In this document: positions 47,106 to 55,918 of the stretch, in pieces
How positions within the stretch are numbered: the stretch's first letter is position 1
Layout of the letters: each line of letters opens with the position of its first letter
Assembly: GCF_040024445.1 (NCBI RefSeq)
Contig: NZ_CP157276.1
Span: forward strand, 2,542,001 to 2,606,000
Direction: 5' to 3'
Length of the DNA stretch: 64,000 nucleotides
Origin: Prescottella soli
Lineage (GTDB): Bacteria; Actinomycetota; Actinomycetes; Mycobacteriales; Mycobacteriaceae
The notes under the pieces: model-generated
What the model was told of the DNA's origin: nothing
Database searches by the model: none
Seen by the model: the letters and a program-made list of their open reading frames with translations, nothing else
Translations under genes and position numbers: made by a program

Positions 47106-47135
47106 GGTTTGCGAAGGTTACCAATCCAGAGGGCG

Positions 47136-47178
47136 AAAAAGGAGGGATCGGCCCCGCGTCTTGGGGGCCGATCCCTCC
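47136..47178 (-). terminator. Intrinsic terminator after mmpL
   Basis: A 15-bp stem (GGAGGGATCGGCCCC with complement at 47164-47178) is followed on the minus strand by TTTTT, a rare textbook U-run terminator in this genome. It isolates the MmpL-TetR unit from the exporter genes. Confidence 0.85.
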
Positions 47179-47205
47179 CTCTTCATCGAATGTTCACAGT
47201 GTCTT

Positions 47206-49533
47206 TCAGGAGACCGTGGCGTCCTCGAGTTCGCGCTTCTCCCGCGGCAGCGCGCGGGCCAGCTTCTCTCCCTCGATGTCGACGTTCGGCAGGATCTTGT
47301 CGAGCCACTTCGGCAGCCACCACGCCTTGTCGCCCATGAGCGCCATCACCGACGGGATGACGAGCATGCGGACGACGAATGCGTCGAAGAACACGGCGGC
47401 CGCGAGCGCGAAGCCCATCGACTTGATGAACGAGTTCGGTTCCGCGATGAACGCCGCGAACACGGAGATCATGATGATCGCTGCCGCCGTCACGACGCGG
47501 GCACCGTGGTTGAACCCGAGCGTCACCGCATCCTTCGCGGACGCCCCGTGGACGTACTCCTCGCGCATGCGGGTCACCAGGAACACCTGGTAGTCCATCG
47601 CGAGGCCGAACACCACACCGATCAGGAAGATCGGCATGAAGCTGACGATCGGCTGCGGATTGGCGGCCAGTCCCCCCCAGCCCTCCTGGAACACCGCGAC
47701 GGTGGCGCCGAAGGTGGCGAGGACGCTGAGCAGGAAGCCCAGGGTCGCGGTCAGCGGCACCAGCAGCGAGCGGAACACCAGCATCAGCAGCACGAACGCG
47801 AGTCCGACGACCACCGCCAGGTAGGGCACCAGCGCGTCCTGCAGCCGCTCGGAGACGTCGCCCTCGAGCGCGGTCTGGCCGGTCACGCCGTAGTTGACGC
47901 CGATGCTGTCGTGCAGGCCCGATTCGGCGCCGCGGATGTCGGCGACCAGATCCATCGTCGACGGATCGCTCGGGCCGCTGCGCGGGGTCACCAGGATCTG
48001 CGCGGTGTCGCCCGCGTCGTTCGCGCCGACGACCTGCGCGTTCAGGACGTCGGGCTGCTCGGAGATCTTCGCGACGACGGCGCCGAACGCCTCGTCCTTC
48101 GGCACGGTGGCGTCCTGTGCGTCCACCACGACCAGCAACGGACCGTTCTTGCCGGGCCCGAAGCCCTCGTTCACCAGGTCGTACGCCTGACGGGCGCTGG
48201 TCGTCGGGTCGCCGCTGCCCTCGTTGGGCAGCGCCAGTTCCAGCTTGGTGGCGGGGATCGCGAGCAGACCGAGCAGCAGCACACCGGCGATCAGGCCGAC
48301 CGCAGGACGGCGGACCACCGCACCGGCGTAGCGGCGGGCGAAGGTCACCTTGCCGTCGTCGCCCTCGGCGTCGCGCTGGCTCAGGCCCGGGATGCGACCG
48401 GCGAACGCCTTGCGGCCGAACAGGCCGAGGATGGCCGGCAGCAGCGTGAGCGCGATGAGGACGGCGATGAACACCGTCGATGCCGCCGCCGCGCCCATGT
48501 CCGAGAGGAATGGGATGCCGACGACGCGCAGCGCGACGAGCGCGATGATGACCGTCAGGCCGGCGAACACGACCGCCGAACCCGCGGTGCCGACCGCGCG
48601 GCCCGCAGCCTCGGACCGGTCGTCCGTGAGGGACAGTTCGTGCTTGAAGCGCGAGACGATGAACAGCGAGTAGTCGATCGCGACGGCCAGGCCGATCATG
48701 ACCGCGAGCGTCGGGGTCATGGAGCTCAGATCCATGAAGCCGGTCGCGACGGTGATGCCGAGGCTGCCGATCATGATGCCGATGATCGCCGTGATGAGCG
48801 GCAGGCCCGCGGCGACGAGCGAGCCGAAGGTGATCACGAGGACGATCGCGGCGACGGCGATGCCGATGAGTTCGGTGATACCGCCCGGCATCTCGGCCTC
48901 GGTCGCGGCCGAGCCGCTGATCTGGACGTTGAGGCCCGCGTCCCGGCCGGTGTCGGCGGCGGCCTTGATCTGATCGCGCACCGACTGGTCGATGTCGCCG
49001 AACTGGCCGTCGAACGGGACCTCGATGTAGCCGACGGTGCGGTCGGCGCTCAGCGGCGACAGCGCCTTCGCGTTCGCCGCGGCGACGTCCTCGGGGATGC
49101 CCTGCTGCGCGGCCGACGCGACGGCCATCTGCTGCAGCCCGGCGTCAGCGACGACCGGATCGGTGAGCGCGCCCGGTGTGCCCGGCTCCGCTTTGGCGCT
49201 CGCGCTGACCTTGTCGATACCGCGCAACTCGGCGATGACGGCATCCATCGCGGCCTGGTTCTCCGGGGTGTCGAGCGTCTGCCCCTCGGGTGCCGCGAAG
49301 ACGAAGCGCGCCGACAGCGAATCCATCGGGCTCTTCTGGTCGGCGAACCGCTCGGCCATCAGGTCCTGCGCCTGCTGGGCGGGGGTGCCCGGAATGGAGA
49401 ACGAATCCTTGGTGGGACCCGACAGCGTGGCCGCGCCGACGCCCATCAGGACCAGGATGGCCAGCCAGATGGACAGGACCGTGCCTTTTCGCCGGTAGGC
49501 GAATCGACCGATCCGGTAGAGATAGGTGGCCAT
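47206..49533 (-). CDS. MmpL/RND-family transporter
   Basis: The 775-residue protein has the RND layout: two repeats, each with one helix, a large periplasmic loop and five further helices. The Asp-Tyr pairs of the proton relay are present in LAVAIDYSLFIVSRF near 286 and GLAMDYQVFLVTRM near 644. It is shorter than MmpL3 and has no C-terminal tail, so it belongs with YdfJ/MmpL-like proteins that export lipids or drugs. AAGGAG precedes the ATG at 49533. A TetR gene sits 29 bases upstream on the same strand, so expression is likely controlled by that repressor. Confidence 0.93.
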   Translation of the reverse strand: MATYLYRIGRFAYRRKGTVLSIWLAILVLMGVGAATLSGPTKDSFSIPGTPAQQAQDLMAERFADQKSPMDSLSARFVFAAPEGQTLDTPENQAAMDAVIAELRGIDKVSASAKAEPGTPGALTDPVVADAGLQQMAVASAAQQGIPEDVAAANAKALSPLSADRTVGYIEVPFDGQFGDIDQSVRDQIKAAADTGRDAGLNVQISGSAATEAEMPGGITELIGIAVAAIVLVITFGSLVAAGLPLITAIIGIMIGSLGITVATGFMDLSSMTPTLAVMIGLAVAIDYSLFIVSRFKHELSLTDDRSEAAGRAVGTAGSAVVFAGLTVIIALVALRVVGIPFLSDMGAAAASTVFIAVLIALTLLPAILGLFGRKAFAGRIPGLSQRDAEGDDGKVTFARRYAGAVVRRPAVGLIAGVLLLGLLAIPATKLELALPNEGSGDPTTSARQAYDLVNEGFGPGKNGPLLVVVDAQDATVPKDEAFGAVVAKISEQPDVLNAQVVGANDAGDTAQILVTPRSGPSDPSTMDLVADIRGAESGLHDSIGVNYGVTGQTALEGDVSERLQDALVPYLAVVVGLAFVLLMLVFRSLLVPLTATLGFLLSVLATFGATVAVFQEGWGGLAANPQPIVSFMPIFLIGVVFGLAMDYQVFLVTRMREEYVHGASAKDAVTLGFNHGARVVTAAAIIMISVFAAFIAEPNSFIKSMGFALAAAVFFDAFVVRMLVIPSVMALMGDKAWWLPKWLDKILPNVDIEGEKLARALPREKRELEDATVS

Positions 49534-49562
49534 TCGCGGCTCCTTCGTGATCGGGTGGGGGT

Positions 49563-50162
49563 CTAGCGCGGGGGTACGGCGAGGCCGGACCGCAAGTGGT
49601 CGAACGCCTCGTGGACGACTTGCTCGGGATTCGCGGCCGTCGATCGACCGCTCATCCACAGATCGAGGGATGCCTGGCAGGCCGCGCCGACCACCATCTG
49701 CAGCAGGCTCGGGTAGAGGCCGGACGCGCCGGTCCGCTCGGCGATGACCTCGTCGAGCATCGGCGTGAGCCGCACGTGCATCTCCATTTTCTTGGCCAGC
49801 AGCGTGGGACTCGAGTTGATCAGGTCGGCGAGCGCCTTCATCTTGTCGAGTTGGTCCTCCGACTCGGTGGTTGCCCGCACGACGATGCACTCGAGCGAAT
49901 CGAGTATCGGCTCGTCGGCCGGACGCTCACGCAACCAGTCGGCCCACTCGAGCACCTGCGCCTCGAGGTGGTGCAGGACGGCCTCCTCCTTGCAGGAGAA
50001 GTAGTTGTGGAACGTGCGGGTGGACACACCGGCCTCGGCGGCGATCATGTCGGCAGTGACGAGCTCGATGCCCCGCTCCTTGGCGAGGCGGGCGGCGGCC
50101 TCACTGAGCGCGATGCGCGTCGCCACCTTCTTCCGGTCCCGCAGACCGAGTTCTTCACTCAC
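49563..50162 (-). CDS. TetR-family repressor
   Basis: The 199-residue protein has the TetR helix-turn-helix (ELVTADMIAAEAGVSTRTFHNYF near 40-60) and an all-helical ligand domain. It precedes mmpL by 29 bases, so both share a promoter and the repressor probably responds to a substrate of the transporter. A perfect 16-bp palindrome lies 20 bases upstream of the GTG at 50162. The GTG lacks a clear ribosome site; an alternative start 25 codons upstream (50237) would run across the palindrome. Confidence 0.88.
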   Translation of the reverse strand: MSEELGLRDRKKVATRIALSEAAARLAKERGIELVTADMIAAEAGVSTRTFHNYFSCKEEAVLHHLEAQVLEWADWLRERPADEPILDSLECIVVRATTESEDQLDKMKALADLINSSPTLLAKKMEMHVRLTPMLDEVIAERTGASGLYPSLLQMVVGAACQASLDLWMSGRSTAANPEQVVHEAFDHLRSGLAVPPR

Positions 50163-50181
50163 TTCATCGAAGGTACCGAAT

Positions 50182-50197
50182 TTGCAGAGCTCTGCAA
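50182..50197. promoter_or_regulatory. Palindromic operator of the TetR-mmpL operon
   Basis: TTGCAGAGCTCTGCAA is a perfect 16-bp inverted repeat, and TTGCAGG follows 3 bases later. Its place just before the TetR start makes it the likely repressor site. Confidence 0.7.
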
Positions 50198-50293
50198 TGT
50201 TGCAGGTGAGCGCAATGTTGTGGAATCGAGCACACAAAAGACAGCTGCGTGATAAGCGTCACCCGAGCCCGGTCGCGGGCCTACGCTGATGCG

Positions 50294-51067
50294 ATGGCCG
50301 ACTGGGACGGCGAGCGCTACGCGCAGGTGAGCGATCTGCAGCGAGCGATGGCCACCCGCGCGATCGAGGGACTGGACCTGCACCCGGACGACCACCTGCT
50401 CGACGTCGGCTGCGGCGACGGTTACGTGACGCGCCTGCTCGCCGCGCGACTGACCGCCGGGTACGCCGTCGGCGTCGACGCGTCACCGCGGATGATCACG
50501 AAGGCCGCGACCTCCGGAGCCGGCGGGCGGGCCTGGTTCCTGATCGCCGACGCCCGCCACCTGCCGCTACGGAGCCGGTTCGACGTCGTCGTCTCCTTCA
50601 ACGCCCTGCACTGGGTGCCCGAGCAGCGGCAGACGCTTGCCTCGATCGCCGACGTGACCCGGCCCGGTGGACGGGTGCTCGTCCAGGTGGTGTGCGCGGG
50701 CGAACGCCCGAGCCTCGAGTCCGTCGCGATGGACGTCGCCCGCTCGCCGCGCTGGGCCGATCGGTTCGCCGGATTCGACGCACCCTTCGTCCACGTCGAC
50801 CCGGGCGGCTACCGCGCCCTCGCGGCGTCGGCGGGACTGACGGTCACCGACCTGTCCGTCCAGGACGAGAACTGGGACTTCGGGAGCCGCGACGCCTTCG
50901 CGGCCTGGTGCACCGCCGGATCCGGCGCCTGGACCGGACACCTCTCCCCCGCCGACCGGCCGCGGTTCGTCGACGACTGGGTGCGCGCGTACGAGGACGT
51001 CTCGGGACGGGCGGGACTCTTCCGGTACATGCAGATGCGGGCGTCGCTCACCCCGACCGGTGGCTAG
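50294..51067 (+). CDS. SAM-dependent methyltransferase (trans-aconitate-methyltransferase-like)
   Basis: The 257-residue class I methyltransferase has motif I LLDVGCGDGYVTRLL near 35-50, AVGVDASPRMI and FDVVVSFNALHWV. The spacing and the FNALHWV segment resemble Tam-like enzymes. It is divergent from the TetR gene and overlaps the convergent Rrf2 gene by 4 bases. The ATG at 50294 is chosen because the upstream part is not conserved; no strong ribosome site. The substrate is unknown. Confidence 0.85.
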   Translation: MADWDGERYAQVSDLQRAMATRAIEGLDLHPDDHLLDVGCGDGYVTRLLAARLTAGYAVGVDASPRMITKAATSGAGGRAWFLIADARHLPLRSRFDVVVSFNALHWVPEQRQTLASIADVTRPGGRVLVQVVCAGERPSLESVAMDVARSPRWADRFAGFDAPFVHVDPGGYRALAASAGLTVTDLSVQDENWDFGSRDAFAAWCTAGSGAWTGHLSPADRPRFVDDWVRAYEDVSGRAGLFRYMQMRASLTPTGG

Positions 51068-51519
51068 CGCCGGCTCCACGCCCCCGGGTCGGCGGTCAGG
51101 CCTGCGACGAACTCCGGCAGCGCACCGTTCGCGATGTCGGCGATGGTGACACCTTCGAGGACGGAGCGCAGGTTGACGCGGACGGCGATCCACACCCGCT
51201 GCAGGGATTCGGCGGGCCCGTCGTAGGTGACGTCCTCGGGCCGCTCCCCGCGCACCGACGCCAGCGGACCCTCCAGGGTGCGGATGACGTCGGCGACGGT
51301 GATCTCGGAGGCGGGCCGGGTGAGCCAGTAGCCGCCGTCGGGTCCGCGTCGGCTGCTCACGAGACCGCCACGGCGCAGGTCGGCGAGGACGGCCTCGAGG
51401 AACTTGGACGGAATCGCCTGCGCGGTGGACAGCGCGTCCGCCTTCACGAGGTCGGGGCCCGCGGCCGCCAGTTCCACCAGCGCACGCACCGCACAATCGA
51501 CCCGCGCCGTGATGTGCAC
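51064..51519 (-). CDS. Rrf2-family transcriptional regulator without cluster cysteines
   Basis: The 151-residue protein has the Rrf2 winged helix (ALSTAQAIPSKFLEAVLADLRRGGLVSSRRGPDGGYWL). Most Rrf2 proteins hold a [2Fe-2S] cluster with three Cys in the C-terminal half, as in IscR and NsrR. Here the only Cys is at residue 9, so it cannot hold the usual cluster and likely senses something else. It faces a sterol-desaturase gene across a promoter region and may control it. Confidence 0.87.
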   Translation of the reverse strand: MHITARVDCAVRALVELAAAGPDLVKADALSTAQAIPSKFLEAVLADLRRGGLVSSRRGPDGGYWLTRPASEITVADVIRTLEGPLASVRGERPEDVTYDGPAESLQRVWIAVRVNLRSVLEGVTIADIANGALPEFVAGLTADPGAWSRR

Positions 51520-51644
51520 GCCGACCTCCTCACCGAATCCGTCCGAGTCTCGTCGACGACGTTACCCATCAGGCGATCGATGGTGACCCGGGTCACTCCA
51601 CCGAGTAGATTCTCGGTCAGGTGCCTCGAAGGCCTGGAGGAGAC

Positions 51645-52565
51645 ATGTGGGAGACCCTCACCGCAGCGTGGGGATCGCTGCTCGCGCCGCTCGGTGATCC
51701 GGTCACCCTGGCGATACCGGCGTTCGTCGTGTTCCTCGGGCTCGAGTGGTTCGCCGCCCGCAAGCTCGAGGAGGCCGACATCCGCGGCGGGCGCGCGCAC
51801 CCGCCCACCGCCGGTTACGAGTTCCGGGACGCGCGCGCGTCGATCTCGATGGGCCTGGTGTCGATCGCGACCACCGCGTTCTGGAAGTTCCTCGCGCTGA
51901 TCGGCTACTCCGCGATCTGGGTGTACCTGGCGCCGTGGCACCTGCCTCCGGACGCCTGGTACACGTGGGTGATCCTGCTGGTCGGCATCGACCTGCTGTA
52001 CTACACGTATCACCGCATGGCGCACCGGATCCGACTGATCTGGGCCACGCATCAGGCGCACCATTCGAGCGAGTACTTCAACTTCGCGACCGCCCTGCGC
52101 CAGAAGTGGAACAACAGCGGCGAGATCCTGATGTGGATTCCGTTGCCGCTGATCGGCATTCCACCGTGGATGGTGTTCGTCGGATTCTCGGTGAGCCTGG
52201 TGTACCAGTTCTTCGTGCACACCGAACGGGTCGGGAAGCTCCCGCGCCCGGTCGAGTTCGTGTTCAACACCCCGTCGCACCACCGCGTGCACCACGGGTG
52301 CGATCCCGAGTACCTGGACCGCAACTACGGCGGCATCCTCATCGTGTGGGACCGGCTGTTCGGCACGTTCCAGCCCGAGAATCAGCGCCCCACCTACGGT
52401 TTGACCAAACCGGTGGGCACCTACGACATCTGGGCACTGCAGACCCACGAGTATGCCGCGATCGGACGCGACGTCCGCGCCGCGTCGACGTGGCGGGAAC
52501 GGCTCGGCTACGTGTTCGGCCCACCGGGCTGGGCGCCGTCAGGCGTGGGCCGGGCTCACCAGTAA
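51645..52565 (+). CDS. Sterol desaturase/fatty acid hydroxylase family protein
   Basis: The 306-residue membrane protein has four or more helices and the family histidine clusters HRMAH, HQAHHS and HHRVHHG that bind a di-iron centre, so it should hydroxylate or desaturate a lipid using oxygen. GGAGGAG lies just before the ATG. Its last four residues (RAHQ) and stop are encoded inside the left direct repeat of the PLC islet: the TAA arises from a base that is G in the other copy. The original C-terminus may therefore have been replaced when the islet formed. Confidence 0.9.
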   Translation: MWETLTAAWGSLLAPLGDPVTLAIPAFVVFLGLEWFAARKLEEADIRGGRAHPPTAGYEFRDARASISMGLVSIATTAFWKFLALIGYSAIWVYLAPWHLPPDAWYTWVILLVGIDLLYYTYHRMAHRIRLIWATHQAHHSSEYFNFATALRQKWNNSGEILMWIPLPLIGIPPWMVFVGFSVSLVYQFFVHTERVGKLPRPVEFVFNTPSHHRVHHGCDPEYLDRNYGGILIVWDRLFGTFQPENQRPTYGLTKPVGTYDIWALQTHEYAAIGRDVRAASTWRERLGYVFGPPGWAPSGVGRAHQ

Positions 52566-52628
52566 GTCGACGGTGCCGTGGTCGTCGACGGTCACGAATC
52601 CCCTTGACGGCGGTGTGATTCCGTAGTC
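52553..52628. repeat. Left direct repeat of the PLC islet (copy of the 3' end of yceI)
   Basis: These 76 bases match 54931-55006 with four mismatches (95%). The intact yceI gene lies at the right copy; here only its last 25 or so codons are present, merged into the end of the desaturase gene. Confidence 0.92.
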
Positions 52629-52642
52629 CGATACCGCTCCAG

Positions 52643-52677
52643 GGTGGGATGGCCCGGCACGCCCGAGCCATCCCACC
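52643..52677. terminator. Hairpin terminator after the PLC-like gene
   Basis: An 11-bp perfect stem (GGTGGGATGGC, complement at 52667-52677) with a 13-base loop lies 27 bases beyond the PLC-like stop. Confidence 0.7.
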
Positions 52678-52703
52678 GTCCGAACGAAAGCGGTATTGGC
52701 CGG

Positions 52704-53981
52704 TCAGCTGCCGAACAGTGAACCGCCGGCGAGCGAACCCCAGCCGCTCGAGCTCGCGCTGCTCGATCCCCCGACCGGTGGGATCTGCAGGAAGGCAGGA
52801 TTTTCGATGTCCTCGGGCTTGCAGTTCGCGGGCGCGTTCACCGGATTGCACCGCGCCGGCGTGCCGCCCGGAACCTGGACCGAGTAGTCGTTGTGCAGCC
52901 TCGGATCCGGCTCGGGGTAGTCGGTGCTGACGAACTGCGCGCCGGACGCGAAGGCCGCGTCACGGGCCGTGGTGTTGTTGGTGCGGGCCTCGACGGTGTT
53001 GATGTCGGAGCGGGTGCGGACAATGTAGCCCGCCTTCACCAGATCGCGGATCCGGTCAGCGTTCTGCACCGACTCATCGGCCAGAATCACCGCGGCGTCC
53101 GGGTTGCCCGGCTGCGAGGTGGCGAACATGACGCGGCCGGTCAGGCTGCCGTCCTGGCGGAGGTAGTCGCGGCGATGCCGGTCGCCGGCAAGGCAATTGC
53201 AGTTCACGAACATGAACTTCCCGCGCGACTCGGCGAGGGTCGGCCAGTGATTGCCCAGGACCGCCGCCTCGAGCGTGGGGTAGGCGCCCTTGACGTCGTC
53301 CGGAGTGATGAGCTGGTCGTCGGAGAGGACGGATCGAACCTCCGCGTCCACGCGGTCATAGTCGGCGGGCCCCCACTGCGGCATCGGAGGATTCGGATAG
53401 GTCCCCAGAATGTCGATGTCCTTGAACTCGACGAACACCATGATCGGCACGTGCCCAGGGTTCTGGGCCGACCACTGCTTCAGCTCGCCTAGGCAGGCGG
53501 TGAACTTCACGCAAGTGGTCTGCTGGTCGGCCTGCGGGACGTGGAAGACCTTGAGACCGGGTTCGGCCCACGCTGGGTCGGCCATGTGCGTCGGGGCACC
53601 CACCTCGGCCAGCATCGGCACCTCCGCGAAACGGCCGCCCTCCGGGTCGGCGTTGACGTCGAGTTCGACGTGCCGCACCCCGAGCCTGTTCAGCTGCTCG
53701 GTCAGCGGCTTGTGCTGGTAGTCGAGACCCATCTTGATCTGCTCGAGCGGGTACTTGGTGCCGAGCGACGGAGGAAGCCCCTCCGGGATCAGCCCTGGGT
53801 GATAGCTGTTGTGCGTACCCATCGTCTGGATCTGGTTCAGGCGCAGCGTGTCGTCGAGCGGGTACGGGACGCTGGCGCTCGACGAGGGGACCGCAACGGA
53901 TGCGACGACCGTGGACAGGGTTGCGAGGACCGCGGCGCGCGCGACGCAACGCAGCCGTGATCGGTGTTCACGCGTTCTCAT
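52704..53981 (-). CDS. Secreted PI-PLC-like phosphodiesterase (Ca2+-dependent type)
   Basis: The 425-residue precursor has a signal peptide (Arg-rich start, long hydrophobic core, cleavage near residue 35). The catalytic TIM barrel is the Ca-dependent PI-PLC type found in actinobacteria: TMGTHNSYHPG with the first catalytic His, VRHVELDVNADPEGG with the metal ligands and second His, and MVFVEFKDID. The Ser/Gly-rich C-terminus (GGSSSASSSGWGSL) is a low-complexity tail. It could cleave phosphatidylinositol or PI mannosides of its own or a host's membrane; the activity is predicted from the fold. GGAGAG precedes the ATG at 53981. It is divergent from a TetR gene that may control it. Confidence 0.88.
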   Translation of the reverse strand: MRTREHRSRLRCVARAAVLATLSTVVASVAVPSSSASVPYPLDDTLRLNQIQTMGTHNSYHPGLIPEGLPPSLGTKYPLEQIKMGLDYQHKPLTEQLNRLGVRHVELDVNADPEGGRFAEVPMLAEVGAPTHMADPAWAEPGLKVFHVPQADQQTTCVKFTACLGELKQWSAQNPGHVPIMVFVEFKDIDILGTYPNPPMPQWGPADYDRVDAEVRSVLSDDQLITPDDVKGAYPTLEAAVLGNHWPTLAESRGKFMFVNCNCLAGDRHRRDYLRQDGSLTGRVMFATSQPGNPDAAVILADESVQNADRIRDLVKAGYIVRTRSDINTVEARTNNTTARDAAFASGAQFVSTDYPEPDPRLHNDYSVQVPGGTPARCNPVNAPANCKPEDIENPAFLQIPPVGGSSSASSSGWGSLAGGSLFGS

Positions 53982-54061
53982 GGACAACTCTCCGTTTCGA
54001 ATCGGGACGAGGAACCGCAGGTCAAGGCGGGCCGGTGTGAGTGTCCGCCGCCTCGTGAGCG

Positions 54062-54089
54062 CAAATGCTAAGTGATCACTAAGCATTTG
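54062..54089. promoter_or_regulatory. Imperfect palindrome between PLC-like and TetR genes
   Basis: CAAATGCTAAGTGATCACTA continuing to GCATTTG is a 28-bp dyad centred on TGATCA with one mismatched pair. Its position between the two divergent starts fits an operator shared by the TetR repressor and the PLC gene. Confidence 0.65.
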
Positions 54090-54186
54090 TGAATAGTCTG
54101 TGAAGTGGTGGCGTCGACCGGTCCGCGCAGTGAGCCAATATGCTCGACGGCCGGTGGTCACACGCGTATGGAAGGGAGCGTCTGCG

Positions 54187-54852
54187 ATGGCGCCCGAACG
54201 GACGAACTCCGCGGACGACACATCCTCGCCACGGCGCAGGCCTCGGCCGCGTCGGCGCTACGCACCGGGCGAGGACACCCACGAGCGAATCCTGGCCGCG
54301 GCGGTCGATCACTTCTCCCGCTACGGCTACGCCAGTACGTCCATCGCTCGAATCGCCGCGGACGTCGGCATCAGCGATGCCGCGATCATCCACCACTTCG
54401 GGAGCAAGCAGGAACTGTTCCTGACCGCGGTCGACCTGCGCGAACAGCCATACGTCCCCGTCGTGACTCAGGTCGAGTCGGTGCGCGAACTGTTCGGGCA
54501 GTTCGTGTCGTCGGTCCGAGAGAGCGTGCGGCGCCCGGAACTCGTGCGATTCCGAGCCATGCTGAGCGGTGAGGCCCTGCTCGAGTCGAACCCGGCGAGC
54601 ATGCGCCTGCGGGAGAACCTGGTCGCCATCCTGGAAGCCCTCGTTCCCGTCGTCGAACGAGGCGTCGCGACCGGAGAGCTCAAACCGGATGTCGATGCGC
54701 GGCAGGTGATTCTCGAACTCCTGGCGCTCAACGACGGGGTGCGATCGCAGTGGGCGACCATGCCCGACGAGATCGACCTCCCCCGAGTCTTCGAGACGGC
54801 GGCCGACGGTCTGCTGGCGCGGATCACCGCCGACGGGTCAGGCCTGCGGTAA
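54187..54852 (+). CDS. TetR-family regulator
   Basis: The 221-residue protein starts with a basic Arg/Pro-rich stretch (SPRRRPRPRRRYAPGE). It then has the TetR helix-turn-helix (YASTSIARIAADVGISDAAIIHHFG near residues 45-70) and an all-helical C-terminal domain. It lies inside the islet flanked by yceI repeats, next to and divergent from the PLC-like gene. The ATG at 54187 has GGGAG upstream. The ligand is unknown. Confidence 0.87.
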   Translation: MAPERTNSADDTSSPRRRPRPRRRYAPGEDTHERILAAAVDHFSRYGYASTSIARIAADVGISDAAIIHHFGSKQELFLTAVDLREQPYVPVVTQVESVRELFGQFVSSVRESVRRPELVRFRAMLSGEALLESNPASMRLRENLVAILEALVPVVERGVATGELKPDVDARQVILELLALNDGVRSQWATMPDEIDLPRVFETAADGLLARITADGSGLR

Positions 54853-54916
54853 CGCAGGAAACGTCAGCGCAGCAAGTAATCACAGCCGCAACAACCCGCC
54901 GCGCACGCCGTCACCG

Positions 54917-55609
54917 TTACGCGCGCGCGAGGCTCACCAGGAAGTCGACGGTGCCGTGGTCGTCGACGGTCACGAATCCCAGTGACGGCGGAGTGATTCC
55001 GTAGTCGGACCACGTGACGGGAACATGGCCCGACGCGACCAGCGTGTCACCAGAGTGCAGCACCTCCACGTCCACACTCACCGGACGCGCCTGGTCCTTC
55101 AGCGTGAGCGTTCCCGTCACCGGCACGGTCGCGGCGGTGCCGTCGGTGGGCAGCGAGGCGAGGTCGACCGGGGCGGCGAGCGTGAACGTCGCGGTGGGAT
55201 ACGCGGCGGCGTCCATGACGTTGCCGCGGAACTGGCCGTCGCGGCGCGAGTTGTCGGTGGCGATCCCCGCGACCTGCACCACCACCTCGGCGGCGGTCAT
55301 CTTCCGTTCCGAGATGCTGACGGCACCGCTGACCTGGCCGGTGGTCCCGACGACGGTCACCCGCGCGCCGTTGAGGACTTCGGAGACGGTGTATCCGGCG
55401 GCGGTCTTGTTGGCGCCCTCCCCCGCGGACACGACCCACTGTCCGTCCACGGACCCGGACGCCGCCTGCGCGCCTTGCGTCGACACCGACGCGGCCGGGG
55501 CGGAGTCCTCGGCGATGAACTTGCCGTAGATCCACGGCCCCGCGAGCACGCCCGCGAGCAGCACCACGACGACCGCACCACCGATGAGCCACCACTTCTT
55601 CACGTGCAC
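54917..55609 (-). CDS. YceI-family membrane-anchored lipid-binding protein
   Basis: The 230-residue protein has a single N-terminal membrane anchor (WWLIGGAVVVVLLAGVLAG, residues 6-24) and an extracytoplasmic YceI lipocalin-like domain (about 55-228) with SVDGQWVVSAGEGANKTA at its start, the strand RDGQFRGNVMDAAAYPTATF and the closing TVDFLVSLA. YceI proteins bind polyprenoids or amide lipids in a central barrel. Its 3' end is duplicated in the left repeat of the PLC islet. The GTG start has no clear ribosome site; GTG at 55603 is as likely. Confidence 0.9.
   Translation of the reverse strand: MHVKKWWLIGGAVVVVLLAGVLAGPWIYGKFIAEDSAPAASVSTQGAQAASGSVDGQWVVSAGEGANKTAAGYTVSEVLNGARVTVVGTTGQVSGAVSISERKMTAAEVVVQVAGIATDNSRRDGQFRGNVMDAAAYPTATFTLAAPVDLASLPTDGTAATVPVTGTLTLKDQARPVSVDVEVLHSGDTLVASGHVPVTWSDYGITPPSLGFVTVDDHGTVDFLVSLARA
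54931..55006. repeat. Right direct repeat of the PLC islet (within yceI)
   Basis: This is the intact-context copy of the 76-base repeat, covering the last codons of yceI before its final few residues. Confidence 0.92.
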
Positions 55610-55918
55610 AGACTATGAGCGCGCCGGTGGATGCGCCACACCCTCGTTGCCGTCCGGCGAGGTCTCGACAACCGTCGCGCCGCTTTGCTCCGCACATCCG
55701 CCTCGAAACCGACCCGCCCGGTCGAATTCGTGACCAGAATCCCGCATCTTCGCCGCATCGAATTCATCCGTCAGTTCATCCGTCGACTTCCGAATCGGAA
55801 CACTCCGGACATGCTTCACTCGACAAGGCTGACAAGCACTGCAGATCGAAACCCATCAAGACCAAGCCGGACATCACCGAACCCCGCTACGGGGCGGTCA
55901 CGGGGAGGATGGATCTCA
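55610..55918. other. Intergenic region before the decarboxylase gene
   Basis: The 309 bases are comparatively AT-rich between 55690 and 55850 and must hold the divergent promoters of yceI and the decarboxylase gene. I see no clear operator, hairpin or small gene. Confidence 0.45.

Noticed and set aside
43447-47124. One continuous minus-strand frame of about 1225 codons across both exporter subunits, suggesting a fused protein
   Set aside because: The first part is an Arg/His-rich shadow of the upstream subunit. The second subunit has its own GTG overlapping the first gene's stop, the usual two-gene layout.
55631-55918. N-terminal extension of the decarboxylase by 96 codons
   Set aside because: The extension is not conserved, and the ATG at 55919 with GGAGG gives exact residue numbering with the Pseudomonas enzyme.
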